DNA of 64,000 nt. Source: Schistocerca nitens. Lineage: Eukaryota > Arthropoda > Insecta > Orthoptera > Acrididae. The DNA lies in assembly GCF_023898315.1 (NCBI RefSeq), contig NC_064619.1, positions 303,528,150 to 303,592,149 on the forward strand, written 5' to 3'. How positions within the stretch are numbered: the stretch's first letter is position 1; each line of letters opens with the position of its first letter. A program made the translations under genes and the position numbers. The notes under the pieces are model-generated. The model had not been told where the DNA came from, did no database searches, and saw only the letters and a list, made by a program, of their open reading frames with translations. Below, piece after piece: positions 1-11,575 of the stretch.

Positions 1-120
1 CCAAGCGCCTCTGGTGGTTTAATTGTGTTAGAGGGGTGCACTTGGGGTTTCTCCACAGGAAGTCCAGGGTTCGAGTCTCGGAAAGGGAACCGCCAAATTT
101 AATTTCCCGCCAATTTCCAG
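1..120 (+). repeat. tRNA-derived SINE-like fragment
   Basis: A B-box-like GGTTCGAGTCTC near 70-81 and a tRNA-like layout suggest the head of a SINE cut by the window edge. Cloverleaf pairing is poor, so this is not a tRNA gene. It is followed at about 130-215 by short imperfect direct repeats built on AAATTC and CCCGCCAAAATTCG. Confidence 0.4.
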
Positions 121-1260
121 GTGGAGGGTGAGGGCACAAAGAAATTCCCACAAAAATTCGAAATTCCCGCCAAAATTCGAAATTCTCGTCAAAATTCGGA
201 ATTCCCACCAACAGGGTAGGTTGGGTGGAGGGGAGGAGGAGGGGTTGGGGCACATGTGCAGCTGAGAGAAACACGTGACGTCGTCTGCGGGGGTGGGCGT
301 TGTCGGGGGCGCGGGAGGGTGGGGTTAGGCGGGGCAGGGGTGTTTAATCGATCAATTTCATTAATTTGCGTATCAATTTCATATGAAAATTGCACCCGTA
401 ACCCCAGCTCCCTACTACTGACGTTGGCTCCGACTTCGACTAGTATAGTGATACCAAGCTGGCATATGGGGCCTCCGAGGAAGGTGGGGTAAGCCCATCG
501 AATTGAACGGAGACTGTGTTGAAAGATAGGGCTTTGTTGCTAACAGAATGGGGAACAATATAGTGTATTGGAATCATGAATAAAACCAACCTACTTTGAG
601 AAAAAAATGTTTCGCATTACTTACTGAATGCCCTTCGTATATTTAGCGTGGAATACCAACACTATTTTTCACCCAAAAGGTACTTTTTATATTTTGTCTG
701 TACGGAGAGGTCTAAAAAGATAGAAAGAGCTTGTAGTCTAATCATATTCTCCGGCTTCGTCTACTGTACGGGTTTAAAATGTAAAATTCAGAACTCCATC
801 CTGCATCCAACGTAGCAAACACTGCCTGTAGTGCTTTGGAGTCGGTCTTGTAGTGATAACAGCTGATAGAATGGTCCAGATAAACTTTGTAGCCCTTATA
901 GAACGGGAGTTGAAGGAATTCTGCAGATGTGGATGAAACAAAATAGACTGTGAGAGAACTAAAGGTTGACCCTTGAAGCTTTCAACCAGGTTACACCAAG
1001 CCTCCTTCGAGTATTGAAGAGAATATGATACGCTGATGTGCTGTTACCTAAGGCTCATACGCTTCCACCTCCAGCCAAAGGCCTATGTAAATAATGGCAA
1101 CGATTTATAATAGGTACAGTTTCATCCACGTGTTTTTCGATTTGTTGAAATAACGTCCACCCTATTATTCTCTTGGTATTGTCAGGGATCATGAAGGGTG
1201 GCTTAGAATGAAGACATTAATTTGAGTTGTGCAATAGAGGCGGAGGGGAAGGACCAGTTA
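121..1260. other. Intergenic, short direct repeats then nothing recognised
   Basis: The first 100 bases carry the short AATTC-rich repeats. A G-rich stretch with GGGGTG runs at about 230-335. From 340 to 1260 no gene, terminal repeat or family was recognised. Confidence 0.5.
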
Positions 1261-1309
1261 CTCACGAGCTCCGATGTTTTGTCGGTCAGAGCGTCCAGTC
1301 TCGGTAGCA

Positions 1310-1686
1310 ATGATGCAGTGGACCATTCAGCATCGTGTCTGCACTGCTAAACACTGTTTGAAAAGTAATGAATATGTTATCACCGTTTACCGTACACAGT
1401 TCCACACTGAGAGAAATTGTTCCGTACCTGATCGCAACCCAGTAATTCGCTGGGTAAATTCTTTTCGCACAACTGGATCAGGTACGAAGAAGAAATCAGG
1501 TGTCGCCCTCTCACGGTGCAAACTCTTGGAAATGTCGACCGAGTGAGAGAATCAGTTCTGAAAGTAATCGTGATTTTGACGAACAGGGACAGTTTTATGA
1601 GAGAATGATTGATGTTTTTGCTACTGATGATGTTTTGCTAATGACGAGCGATGAAGCTTGCTTTCACTTGGATGGTTTTTTAAATA
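1310..1686 (+). pseudogene. Mariner-like transposase, N-terminal half, split by a Tc1 insertion
   Basis: From ATG 1310 the frame reads MMQWTIQHR and then RNPVIRWVNSFRTTGSG, which fits the DUF4817-type helix-turn-helix of an insect mariner-like transposase family. After frame changes, LLMTSDEACFHLDGF is the first catalytic Asp block. The frame stops at 1686, where a Tc1 element inserted at a TA. The remainder resumes at 3065. The family assignment is from memory of these motifs, and the copy is clearly dead. Confidence 0.7.
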
Positions 1687-3064
1687 CACTACTGGCCATT
1701 AAAACTGCTACACCACGAAAATCGTGTGCTACAGACGCGAAATTTAACCGACAGGAAGAAGATGCTGTGATATGCAAATGATTAGCTTTTCAAAGCATTC
1801 ACACAAGGTTGGCGCCGGTTGCGACACCTACAACGTGCTGACATGAGGAAAGTTTCCAACCGATTTCTCACACACAAACAGAAGTTTACCGGCGTTGCCT
1901 GGTGAAACGTTGTTGTGATGCCTCGTGTAAGGAGGATAAATGCGTACCATCAGGTTTTCACCTTTGATAAAGGTCGGATTGTAGCCTATCGCGCTTGCGG
2001 TTTATCGTATCGCGACACTGCTGCTCGCGTTGGTCGAGATCCAAAGACTGTTAGCAGAATATGGAATCGGTGGGCTCAGGAGGGTAATACGGAACGCCGT
2101 GTTGGATCCCAACGGCCTTGTATCACTAGCAGTCGAGATGACAGGCATCTTATCCGCATGGCTGTAACGGATCGTGCAGCCACGTCTCGACCCCTGAGTC
2201 GACATACGGGGACGTTTACAAGACAACGACCATCTGCACGAACAGTTCGACGACGTTTGCAGCAGCATGGACTATCAGCTCGGAGACCATGGCGGCGGTT
2301 ACCATTGACGCTGCACCACAGACAGGAGCGCCTGCGATGGTGTACTCAACGAAGAACGTGGGTGCACGAATGGCAAAATGTCATTTTTTCGGATGAATCC
2401 AGGTTCTGTTTACAGCATGATGATGGTCGCATCCATGTTTGGCGACATCGCGGTGAACATACATTGGAAGCGTGTATTCGTCATCGCCATACTGGCGTAT
2501 CACTCGGCGTGTGGTATGGGGTGCCATTGGTTACACGTCTCGGTCACCTCTTGTTCGCACTGACGGCACTTTGAACAGTGGACGTTACATATCAGATGTG
2601 TTACGACCCGTCGCTCTACCCTTCATTCAATCCCTGCGAAACCCTACATTTCAGCACGATAATGCACGACCGCATGTTGCAGGTCCTGTACGGGCCTTTC
2701 TGGATACAGAAAATGTTCGACTGTTGCCCTGACCAGCACATTCTCCAGATCTCTCACCAACTGAAAGCGTGTGGTCAATGGTGACCGAGTAACTGGCTCG
2801 TCTCAATACGCCAGTCACTACTCTTGATGAACTGTGGTATCGTGTTGAAGCTGCATGGGCAGCACGCCATCCAAGCTCTGTTTGACTCAATGCCCAGGTG
2901 TGCCAAGGCTGTTATTACGGCCAGAGGTGGTTGTTCTGGGTACTGATTTCTCAGGATCTATGCACCCAAATTGCGTGGAAATGTAATCACATGTCAGTCC
3001 TAGTATATTATATTTGTCCAATGAATACCCGTTTATCATCTGCATTTCTTCTTGGCCAATAGTG
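1687..3064 (+). mobile_element. Tc1-like element, family A copy 1
   Basis: The element is bounded by TA (1685-1686 and 3065-3066), with ends CACTACTGGCC and GGCCAATAGTG. The transposase starts at ATG 1918 and carries an N-terminal helix-turn-helix and the first catalytic block FSDESRFCLQ. It loses frame near 2511, where copy 2 has one extra base. In the shifted frame FQHDNARPHV (second Asp) and SPTESVW (Glu) follow with 34 residues between them, so the family is DD34E. A Trp in LLPWP is a stop (TGA, 2730-2732), shared with copy 2. Part of the right terminal repeat is missing. It cannot make transposase and sits inside a mariner-like element. Confidence 0.88.
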
Positions 3065-3200
3065 TATGTAAAACTCTCGCGACTGGGCAGCGAACAGTAA
3101 AAAAGAATTGCATATAAACCACTGTACAGTACTAAAGTGGCCGTGTGCTGTAGTGTGTCCACATTGAGAAAATTTTATCTTTAAGAAATAACCGCAATTC
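3065..3200 (+). pseudogene. Mariner-like transposase, downstream half after the Tc1 insertion
   Basis: If copy 1 and one TA are removed, the sequence after 3067 continues the mariner frame past GFLN. Blocks such as gggcagcgaaca, agaattgcat and aaaccactg match, from memory, the stretch after the first Asp in this family (W-AAEN--ELH--PLHS-KV). Homology fades after about 3200. Confidence 0.55.
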
Positions 3201-3439
3201 TTAAATTAGGTAACTTACAGGTTGTATTGGTGTAAATACATTTTATATGTGACCAATATATTGTAATTTGAATTTCATGCTTTTTTTATACGCTACCCTC
3301 CAAGTGAAATGACAGAGATAAAACCAGTTAAAGTAAACAGATCAACTAAAACACTCGTGTACACTCTAAGAAAATAAAGGCGGAAATCAGTATATGTGAA
3401 GCGTATGCGTAGAGAAATAAAGTATCACTATTTCAGGAA
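3201..3439. other. AT-rich spacer, nothing recognised
   Basis: No coding or repeat signature was seen between the mariner remnant and the next transposon fragment. Confidence 0.5.
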
Positions 3440-3725
3440 AATTTCACGATTTATTCAAGAGAAATAGGTTCAGAAACTGAGCAAGTCAGTAATGCTTTGC
3501 CCACCTCAGGGGTTTAAGCAAGCAGCTATTCGCCTTAGCAGTGATTGACACAGTTGTAGGATGTCCGCCTGAGGGATATCGTGATAGATTCTGTCCAATT
3601 GGCGCTTTAGAGCGTCAAGATTCCCATGCAGCTAGAGAGCCCTGCCTATAATGCTCCAAACGTTCTCGATTGGAGAGAGATCTAGCGATCTTACTGGCCA
3701 GGTTAGGATTTGGCAAGCAGGCGAC
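3440..3725 (-). mobile_element. Tc1-like element, 3' third in minus orientation (half of a fold-back)
   Basis: Read on the minus strand this is the C-terminal part of a Tc1-like transposase and its 3' end: a degenerate L-SPIENVW-I-G block (near 3655-3700), then a region matching QEDILQLC-SL. At about 3726 it meets a plus-strand segment of the same family that contains the matching block again (4150-4212). Only degenerate frames remain. Confidence 0.6.
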
Positions 3726-3727
3726 AT

Positions 3728-4215
3728 TTAGGCTGGTATCCCAACGCTGTCTGGGGAATCTCCAGATGCATCTTCGGCGGCCTGAAATCTCACTGAGTGC
3801 GGTAGCATCGTCCTCAGGGAAGAGTCCAGCTTCGAAGTGATCCTTATGACCAACGATGATGTGTCTGGAGAAACACCGGAAGACTCTACTCTCAGTGGTG
3901 GGATACCAACCTGTCTGTCACCCGCCATCACCCCAACCAAGATTGATGGTCTGGGCTGCCATTTCATTTCGTAGCAGCGCACCTTTGGTTTTCATCCTTA
4001 CAGCACAGGTGTAGTCGACGGTAATCTATGCCCTGTTTTTTTGTCCTTCATACCAGGCCATCCTGGACATACATTTCAGCAATGGATGGCTGCACAGGAC
4101 GAGAGTTCATACTGCTTGTCTCCGTGCTTCCCAAACCCTACATCGGCCAGCAAGGTCACTGGGCCTCTCCCCAGTTGAGAAAATTTGAAGCATTATGGGC
4201 AGGGTATTCAAACAT
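3728..4215 (+). mobile_element. Tc1-like element, central part in plus orientation (other half of the fold-back)
   Basis: The plus strand matches the middle of the same Tc1-like family: the catalytic block degenerated from VLSDESRFEL (about 3808-3838), then RWDTNL-V-RH, GVMVWGAISF degenerated (3935-3970), and near 4140-4212 the block ending in the ENVWSIMG region. Stops and indels are frequent. Together with 3440-3725 it forms two halves of one family joined head-on. Confidence 0.6.
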
Positions 4216-4290
4216 TTACAATCAGTGTACCTGCATGTACTTGTGTTTAAGTCGATAATACACGCATGGAACCTCTCTCTTCACATTCTA

Positions 4291-5745
4291 CGCGCATTCT
4301 CATAAATTAAGGATAATTGCAGAATGTGGTGCCACACAACGTTGCACTACACAAAACGGCGCTAATAGCATAGGCACATAGGGAACACACACGACACAGA
4401 TCTGTAAGTCTACGGTATTGGTGATAAGTTGAGAAAACCGTCCCGAAACACCATGTGCTACAAAACGCCACTGTTTACTGCGCATGTACCCTGACACCAA
4501 TAAGGGATATGATCACCATGCACACGTACACAGGCCGCACAATGGGTTGGCATACTCTGAATCAGCTGCTGTGGTATAGCCTCCCATTCTTGCACCAGTG
4601 CCTGTCGGAGCTCCTGAAGTGTCCTATGGGTTTGAAGACGTCGACCGAGAGCATCCCAGACGTTCCCGATGTGCTTTAGGTCTGTAGAACAGGCACGCCA
4701 CTCCATTCGCCTGATATCTTCTGTTTCAAGGTACTCCTCCACGATGGCAGCTCGGTGGATCCGTGCGTTATCATCCATCAGGAGGAAGGTGAGACCCACT
4801 GCACCCCTGAAAAGTCAGACATACTGGTGCAAAATGACGTCCCTATACACTTGACCTGTTACAGTTCCTCTGTCAAAGACATGCACGGGTGTACGTGCAC
4901 TAATCATAATCCCACCACACACCGTCAAACCACGACCTCCACACAGGTCCCTTTCAAGTACACTAAGGGGTTGGTATCTGGTTCCTGGTTCACGCCAGAT
5001 GAAAATCCGGCGAGAATCTCTGTTCAGACTATACCTAGACTCGTCAGTGAACATAACCTGGGACCACTGTTCCAACGACCATGTACTGTGTTCTTGAGAC
5101 CAGGCTTTACGGGCTCTCCTGTGACCAGGGGTCACTGGAATGCACCTTGCAGGTCTCTGGGCGAATAAACTATGTCTGTTCAGTCGTCTGTAGACTTTGT
5201 GTCTGGAGACAACTGTTCCAGTGGCTGCGGTAAGGTCCCGAGCAAAGTAACCTGCAGTACTCCGTGGCCGTCTTCGGGCACTGATGGTGAGATGTCGGTC
5301 TTCTTGTGGTGTTGTACACTGTGGACATCCCGTACTATAGCGCCTGGACCCGTTTCCTGTCTGCTGGAATCGCTGCCATAATCTTGAGATTACACTTTGT
5401 GGCACACGGAGGGCCCGTGCTATGACCTGCTGTGTTTGACCAGCCTCCAGTCACCCTAGTATTCTACCCCTCATAAAGTCATCAATATGTGTTCTTTGAG
5501 CCATTTTCAACACATAATCACCATTAGCACGTCTGAAAACGACTGCACACTTACTCGATGCACCGTACTCTGGCATGGACCAAAACACCTCTGCGTATGT
5601 GGACTGCTGCCAGCGCCACCGTAAAACGACCGCAGGTCAAATGAACCGCATTGTCATACCCCGAAGTAATTTAAACCCGCAAACCGCCCACCAGAGCGCT
5701 ATTTCACCATGTATCATCATTATCATTAATTTATGAGCATGAGTG
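4291..5745 (-). mobile_element. Tc1-like element, family C, complete but dead
   Basis: The ends are near-matching inverted repeats (cgcgcattctcataaatt at left; cactcatgctcataaatt as the reverse complement at right), each beside a TA. The transposase is on the minus strand in two frames. Positions 5405-4815 encode the helix-turn-helix and FTDESRYSL (first Asp). Positions 4799-4458 encode MDDNARIH (second Asp) and HIGNVWDALGRR, with 34 residues between the second Asp and the Glu position. That position, expected in PIENVWD, is Gly (ggg), so the catalytic triad is broken as well as the reading frame. Confidence 0.85.
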
Positions 5746-5789
5746 TAGTATCACGTACCGTTGTAAAAGCTATCAATGGATAAAAGTAA

Positions 5790-6100
5790 ACTCTATCCAC
5801 AATCTCTGGCGGGCCCATCGGTACAGAACGACTGTCGTGTCATCTTCTGCCAAAGGCGCCTTTGCATACTGTGTGGAGCGGTATGGGGTCAGCACACTTT
5901 TCTCCTGACCATTGTCAGTGTTCATGAGCTGTAACCATTACTACTCGGTCAAATGGCTCCTCAACTGGCATCACGCGGCTGAATGCATCCCGTTCCCTTT
6001 CTCCTACGGAGGAATAGTTCCAGCCAGTACCGGGAATGGAATCAGGTTCTGCCACATGGCAGTCATCCGCGTTGACCATTCAGCTACAGAGATGGGGCCA
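5790..6100 (-). repeat. tRNA-derived SINE
   Basis: On the minus strand a tRNA-like head (TAGCTGAATGGTCAACGCG near 6095-6070, then a weak B box) is followed by a body whose block with ggtcagcaca and a run of short pyrimidine words resembles the SINE at 60318-60633. Boundaries are approximate and no target duplication was found. Confidence 0.5.
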
Positions 6101-6221
6101 CAGCCATGAGTGTTAGCAATATATCTCCATACTGTACTGTTCACAGAAATCCTCTGTCGAAACTTCCAGGACTGTCTCTGAAAACATATTCCGACAATGG
6201 AGGTGTTCATTTTCAGGATTA

Positions 6222-6423
6222 AAAAATGGTTCAAATGGCTCTGAGCACTATGGGACTTAACTTGTGAGGTCATCAGTCCCCTCGAACTTAGAACTACTTA
6301 AACCTAACTAAACTAAGGACATCACACACATCCATGCCCGAGGCAGGATTCGAACCTGCGACCGCAGTGGTTACGCGGTTCCAGACTGTAGCGCCTAGAG
6401 CCGCTCGGCCACTCCGGCCGGCG
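6222..6423 (-). repeat. tRNA-derived SINE (common family, copy 1)
   Basis: The insertion is flanked by a 12-bp target duplication TTTTCAGGATTA (6210-6221 and 6424-6435). The minus strand starts with a tRNA-like head (GTGGCCGAGCGG, then GGTTCGAATCC), followed by a body ending in the AGTGCTCAGAGCCATTTG-like tail. The same family recurs at 32600, 58578 and 59445. It is not a tRNA gene. Confidence 0.88.
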
Positions 6424-6529
6424 TTTTCAGGATTAGCTTTTCCTCTCGGGTAGTACTGCTATCGGTAACAGTCCCTGAGAGACGACTGCAATCTTCTATT
6501 TATTTGAAATTCGGAAGATGCCAAGTACG

Positions 6530-7222
6530 GAGGTTCTGTTTACAGCATGATGATGGCCGCATCCGTGTGTGGCGACATCGCTGTGAACGTACATTGGAAG
6601 CGTGTATTCGTCATCGCCATACTGGCGTATTACTCGGCGTGATGGTATGGGGTGCCATTGGTTACACGTCTCGGTCACCTCTTGTTCGCATTGACGGCAC
6701 TTTGAACAGTGGACGTTACATTTCAGATGTGTTACGACCCGTGGCTCTACCCTTCATTCGATCCCTGCGAAACCCTACATTTCAGCACGATAATGCACGA
6801 CCGCATGTTGCAGATCCTGTACGGGCCTTTCTGGATACAGAAAATGTTCGACTGTTGCCCTGACCAGCACATTCTCCAGATCTCTCACCAACTGAAAGCG
6901 TGTGGTCAATGGTGACCGAGTAACTGGCTCGTCACAATACGCCAGTCACTACTCTTGATGAACTGTGGTATCATGTTGAAGCTGCATGGGCAGCTGTGCG
7001 TGTACACGCCATCCAAGCGCTGTTTGACTCAATGCCCGGGCGTATCCATGCCGTTATTACGGCCAGAGGCGGTTGTCCTCGTTACTGATTTCTCAGGATC
7101 TATGCACCCAAATTGCGTGAAAATGTAATCACTTGTCAGTTCTAGTATAATATATTTTTCCAATGAATACTCGTTTATCATCTGTATTTCTTCTTGGTGT
7201 AGTAATTTTAATGGCCAGTAGT
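6530..7222 (+). mobile_element. Tc1-like element, family A copy 2, 5'-truncated
   Basis: The copy begins abruptly inside the transposase at RFCLQHDDGR (6532) and runs to an intact right end, GGCCAGTAGTG plus TA (7223-7224). The frame 6504-6863 keeps GVMVWGAIGYTSRSPLV and FQHDNARPHV, and lacks the frameshift of copy 1. It shares with copy 1 the TGA in place of Trp in LLPWP (6861-6863). The N-terminal DNA-binding half is missing. Confidence 0.88.
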
Positions 7223-8058
7223 GTATATGCAAATATTGTTGTTATTTAAAGATATATTTCAGTTAAAGCTGCACGCTGCTGTTAAGAGACTAAATAACGT
7301 GCAGTCGTCATTGTTTTATAGCAGAAGCTAAATTTCCAATCGTCACGACTCAGAACAGATACGTTAAGTCTGTTGCGTATTTAGCTATGAGATGGCTTAA
7401 AACTATAAAATTAATATTTTATGGTAAGGCTACTTGTAGCATAAAACATTCTTGCATATGGTAAAATAGTTTTTTGTAATATAAATAAATAGTAGATATT
7501 AATAAATTAAATGTCGGTTAAATTTTATGATTATTATTACTATTGTTCATCGTTCAAACCATCAACTTCATTACCTATAAGACTTATAGCCAGTAGCCCA
7601 ATATTAGCGTTACAAGCTTAGTCTGTGTGATTAGACACAAAATGTGCAGTATAACAGGCACTTTGGAGTCATGTAAGTACTGAACTTGCACAAAACCTCA
7701 TTCTTTATATAAATTAATAATAATTATTAATAACTGAAAGATATCACTAGTGGTTTGTTCTGACCTCATACAGTACTTTATATCATTAGAGGTAATGTAA
7801 TTCTTCAGGGTATTTCGTCATAGGTGGTGCTATGTTACGACCGGATGTACAGAAAGATTATAAGTGGAACAATGTAGTGACAACAGCAGTAATTTGTTAA
7901 AATAAGGATAAGAGTATTTAAAAGGAACAAACTGATATTTCCATTTCGTTTGTTGTATGGCAACACGAAAGCAAGAGCCGTGGAGTGGTGCCACATGTCA
8001 GTGAAGTGCTGCCTGCGAACGTTACGAAGTAATTGAACCAAGCGTCATGGATATAATC
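7223..8058. other. AT-rich intergenic, nothing recognised
   Basis: No gene or named repeat was seen. Short ORFs lack domains. Confidence 0.5.
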
Positions 8059-8070
8059 AGCAACGAGAGA

Positions 8071-8322
8071 TGGTGGTGGTGGTGGTTAGTGTTTAACGTC
8101 CCGTCGACAACGAGGTCATGAGAGACGGAGCGCAAGCTCGGGTTAGGGAAGGATTGGGAAGGAAATCGGCCGTGCCCTTTCAAAGGAACCATCCCAGCAT
8201 TTGCCTGAAACGATTTAGGGAAATCACGGAAAACCTAAATCAGGATGGCTGGAGACGGGATTGAACCGTCGTCCTCCCGAATGCGAGTCCAGTGTGCTAA
8301 CCACTGCGCCACCTCGCTCGGT
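8071..8322 (-). repeat. tRNA-derived SINE (second family, copy 1)
   Basis: Target duplication AGCAACGAGAGA flanks it (8059-8070 and 8323-8334). The minus strand has a tRNA-like head (GAGGTGGCGCAGTGGTTAG, then GACGGTTCAATCC), a conserved body with aaatgctgggatggttcc, and a GGT-rich (TGG)n end. Related copies lie at 38522-38750 and, more diverged, at about 58250. Confidence 0.88.
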
Positions 8323-8334
8323 AGCAACGAGAGA

Positions 8335-9775
8335 GCAGCACCTCTGAGTCAACGTATCACTTAAGATTTTGAAAGCGGAAACTTCAAATGCAGTTTAGAG
8401 AGTAGTTATTTCTCCACAACGAAAATGTACTGCGAATATGTTTCTGTAATCTGACGACGGCCATAGTACGTAATTATTTTACTACTATTAAAGGGGCACT
8501 TTGATCTGATTAACAGAATTTCGTTATCTTATGGACAGTTAGTAAATGGAGAGAATGACATGTTCGTAACAGAAAAAAGTGTATATTCAGTTTCGTTCTT
8601 TGAACTGAGAGAGGATGAAAATAGACATTTAATACACGTACATTTTTATATGTGGAAGGAGTACTTACATGGCATCCAGTTACAGCTGAAGTCTCACGAA
8701 GGTAATGAATAACGTGCTGTTACGAAAAGTGGCAATATAGAGAGTTTGTGATTGTGGAAAAGTTATAATTATCTCGGCGACAATGTATATTCATCATGGG
8801 ACATAAGAAGAGGAGCAGGAGTAAACGGACTAATTATATTTGTCATACGAATCAGTTCAATACTGTTATTTTAATACCGCAATTATTACTAGCAAGCAAA
8901 CTGGACACAGATTTATTATCATTTTTCCGTGATGGGACTGTGACATAGAGCTGTTGCAAGTACAATGTTAAGCTACACAAATTGCTGTTGTTTAAAGCTT
9001 GCAGTGAGCAGCCAACAGTCACATTATAGAACGACTGTCAGCAATTGTTTCACCTTGAACGTTAAGCAAAGATTTCTCCAGTGGAACTGTAAATTTCTTC
9101 AGAGGAAGTCATTATCCTTCAAAAGCTTTTTTTCATTTTTGAAGTAAACACTTCGTTTCGTCAATTTTCGCTGTTAGCTAATTTCGTGCCCTCGGGCATT
9201 TTCAAGCCTCGCAGATGTGAATTCCATCTGTAAAATGGTAAATGTATAAGTGAAATCCAAACTAAGACTGTGTCGTCTTGGTTTCTTTATTTAATGCTGA
9301 AATAGTTCCCGAGTTTGAAAATCGATCGCCAATTTATCTTAAATACGAGATTTCAGTGGAGCAGCAGAGTCTACTAACCAGGTGTGTGCATTTGCATCTG
9401 CGTACCCCAGTGAATAGAGAGAGTTATTTTCAAGTAGACAAATTTAAGAATGGATGTCTCTAAGCATAGCTTTATCACGCGGAGCGGATTACTGAAAATG
9501 GGCAATACACGTTGCATATAAACGCCGCAGAGTGGCCAAATCCATGCCGCCTCTCAGTTGCGTAACCGATATTAAAAGACGCCTAACGTCGCCGGGAGGT
9601 GCCTATGAAAATTTTGTCTCTAAAATAGTTGTTCCCGTTGACGTGACCTATCATCCCTAGACGTTTGACGTGAAGACTTTGAAAAAACCTGTATAATGAA
9701 AATTACAGATACCATTACATAAATACGAGAGTCCTTCCGAAAGTAATGCTTCCTATATTTTTGCGGTGACTTCGG
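8335..9775. other. Intergenic, nothing recognised
   Basis: No coding region, terminal repeat or named family was seen in this AT-rich stretch. Confidence 0.45.
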
Positions 9776-9888
9776 TTAATGGAAAACTGATTGCTCAACT
9801 AGATTGCGAATCAAATACACTATACATACAGAGTGGATACTACCCCGCATGAATCATAACCACTAGTCCAACTATGCAGTTCATACTG
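9776..9888. repeat. Unclassified repeat, copy A, left part
   Basis: It matches 19583-19700 (shared words ctcaactagatt and cgaatcaaa, ending gttcatactg). Copy A is cut here by an LTR retrotransposon and resumes at 12691. The last four bases, ACTG (9885-9888), are the target duplication. Confidence 0.8.
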
Positions 9889-10618
9889 TGAAAGGTGGCT
9901 ACACTGAGCCACAGCGCCAGAGATCGCTAGAGAGCATTGTTCCGCCGCCTCCACTGGCAGTGATTATTGAGAACTCGTAGTGGGCAGTGCTTGTCGAGGA
10001 CTCGTAGTAGTCAGTTCGTGTTCAGATGTGCTAGTAGGGAGTGCTTGCTGAGATGTGATACTGAAAAGTTCTTGTTGAGATGTGGTAATAGCGAGTCGGT
10101 GTGGAGATATATTGTAATGATTAGAGTGATTTTGGTCAATATATGAAGGTAACGAAACTTGATTATTTTTCATTATTTCCATGTTTTAAATAATGCGTCA
10201 TTACAGGTTCAGTCAACAAAGCATCTGGCTTGTGTTCTTGTATTAGAGTGTAATTCTGGTTTTCTTGAGTAATTATGGTATTTTTATTTTCTTTAATTAA
10301 TTCAGTATAAATGATATTTAAAATTTCTTGTGTTATTGAAGAAGAACCGTGCCAGATGCGTACGTTGAGTCATACTTCCACACACAGAACAGTTACACTT
10401 GTGCTTTGGTTTCGTAGGTTTTTATAGTTGCTGGGGACTTAATTAATTAATTGTGTTAATGAAAATTTCCATTTCATTCTTTGTTATTGTTCTAAGCAGT
10501 CAGATTGCGTAATAATACTAGTCAGGGCCAACCGTTTACGAGACTTCGTAATCGGACAAACAGCTACTAAAGCAGAAATTAAAATTATTTTCATTCCATT
10601 TAATTAAGCCCCCATGCA
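9889..10618 (+). repeat. 5' LTR (730 bp)
   Basis: It runs TG to CA and is almost identical to the 3' LTR at 11961. A 72-codon open frame on the minus strand (9964-10182) is present in both LTRs. It resembles no known protein and is probably a by-product of internal agtgcttg/gagatgtg repeats. Confidence 0.93.
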
Positions 10619-10620
10619 CG

Positions 10621-10634
10621 TGGCGACCCTGCCA
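10621..10634 (+). promoter_or_regulatory. Primer binding site of the LTR element
   Basis: TGGCGACCCTGCCA starts with the TGG expected opposite a tRNA CCA end. The priming tRNA was not identified. Confidence 0.75.
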
Positions 10635-10939
10635 CATTTGTGTGTTTGTTATGATTTGTATGTTTAGTGTAAAAGCATTGTATGTGTATTCAAACTATTG
10701 TTCATGCCTGAACTGTCTGATTAGTGATGGTGCTGCACTTTTCAACATGATGTGTGACATTTAGTCATGTTTAATTTCTGCTGATGAACTGTGTGATCAG
10801 TGATTGTAAAAATTATGGACTGTTACTTGTACCTTTTCTACATGATTGGTGCCACTAGGACATGTTTAATTTCTGCTTATAAACTCTGATGAACAGTGTG
10901 ATCAGTGATACTGAATTTTATGGAACTGCTTCTGCTGAG

Positions 10940-11575
10940 AAATGTGACTTGTTGCTGTGTGTACCTGCTCAACATTGCTGGGTACCACTGATGGACTGCT
11001 TCTACTGAAATGATGTTGCTTCTTGCTGTCTGCACCTGGTCAACATTACTGGGTGCCACTGATGGACTGCTTCTACTGAAATGGTGTTACTTGTTGGTGT
11101 CTGCACCTGCTCAACATTGCTGGGTGCCACTGATGGACTGCTTCTACTGAAATGGTGTTACTTGTTGGTGTCTGCACCTGCTCAACATTGCTGGGTGCCA
11201 CTGATGGACTGCTTCTACTGAAAAGATGTCACCTGTTGCTGTGTGCATCTGCTCAACATTGCTGGTGCCACTAATGGAACTGCTTATACTGAAATGGTGT
11301 TACTTGTTGGTGTCTGCACCTGCTCAACATTGCTGGGTGCCACTGATGGACTGCTTCTACTGAAAAGATGTCACCTGTTGCTGTGTGCACCTGCTCAACA
11401 TTGCTGGTGCCACTAATGGAACTGCTTATACTGAAATGGTGTTACTTGTTGGTGTCTGCACCTATTCAACATTACTGGGTGCCACTGATGGACTGTTTCT
11501 ATTGAAAAAATGTTACTTGTTGGTTTTTCCACCTGTTGACCATTGCTGGGTGCTACTGCTGGAACTGTCAACTGC
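10940..11575 (+). repeat. 71-bp tandem repeat array inside the LTR element, about 9 units
   Basis: The phrase ctgctcaacattgctggg recurs, exactly or nearly, at 10965, 11036, 11107, 11178, 11249, 11320, 11391, 11462 and 11533, always 71 bases apart. Each unit continues with a gccactgatggactgcttc-like phrase and a ttacttgttg-like phrase. Two unit types partly alternate, suggesting a 142-bp higher-order period. Degenerate units extend left to about 10700. Confidence 0.95.
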
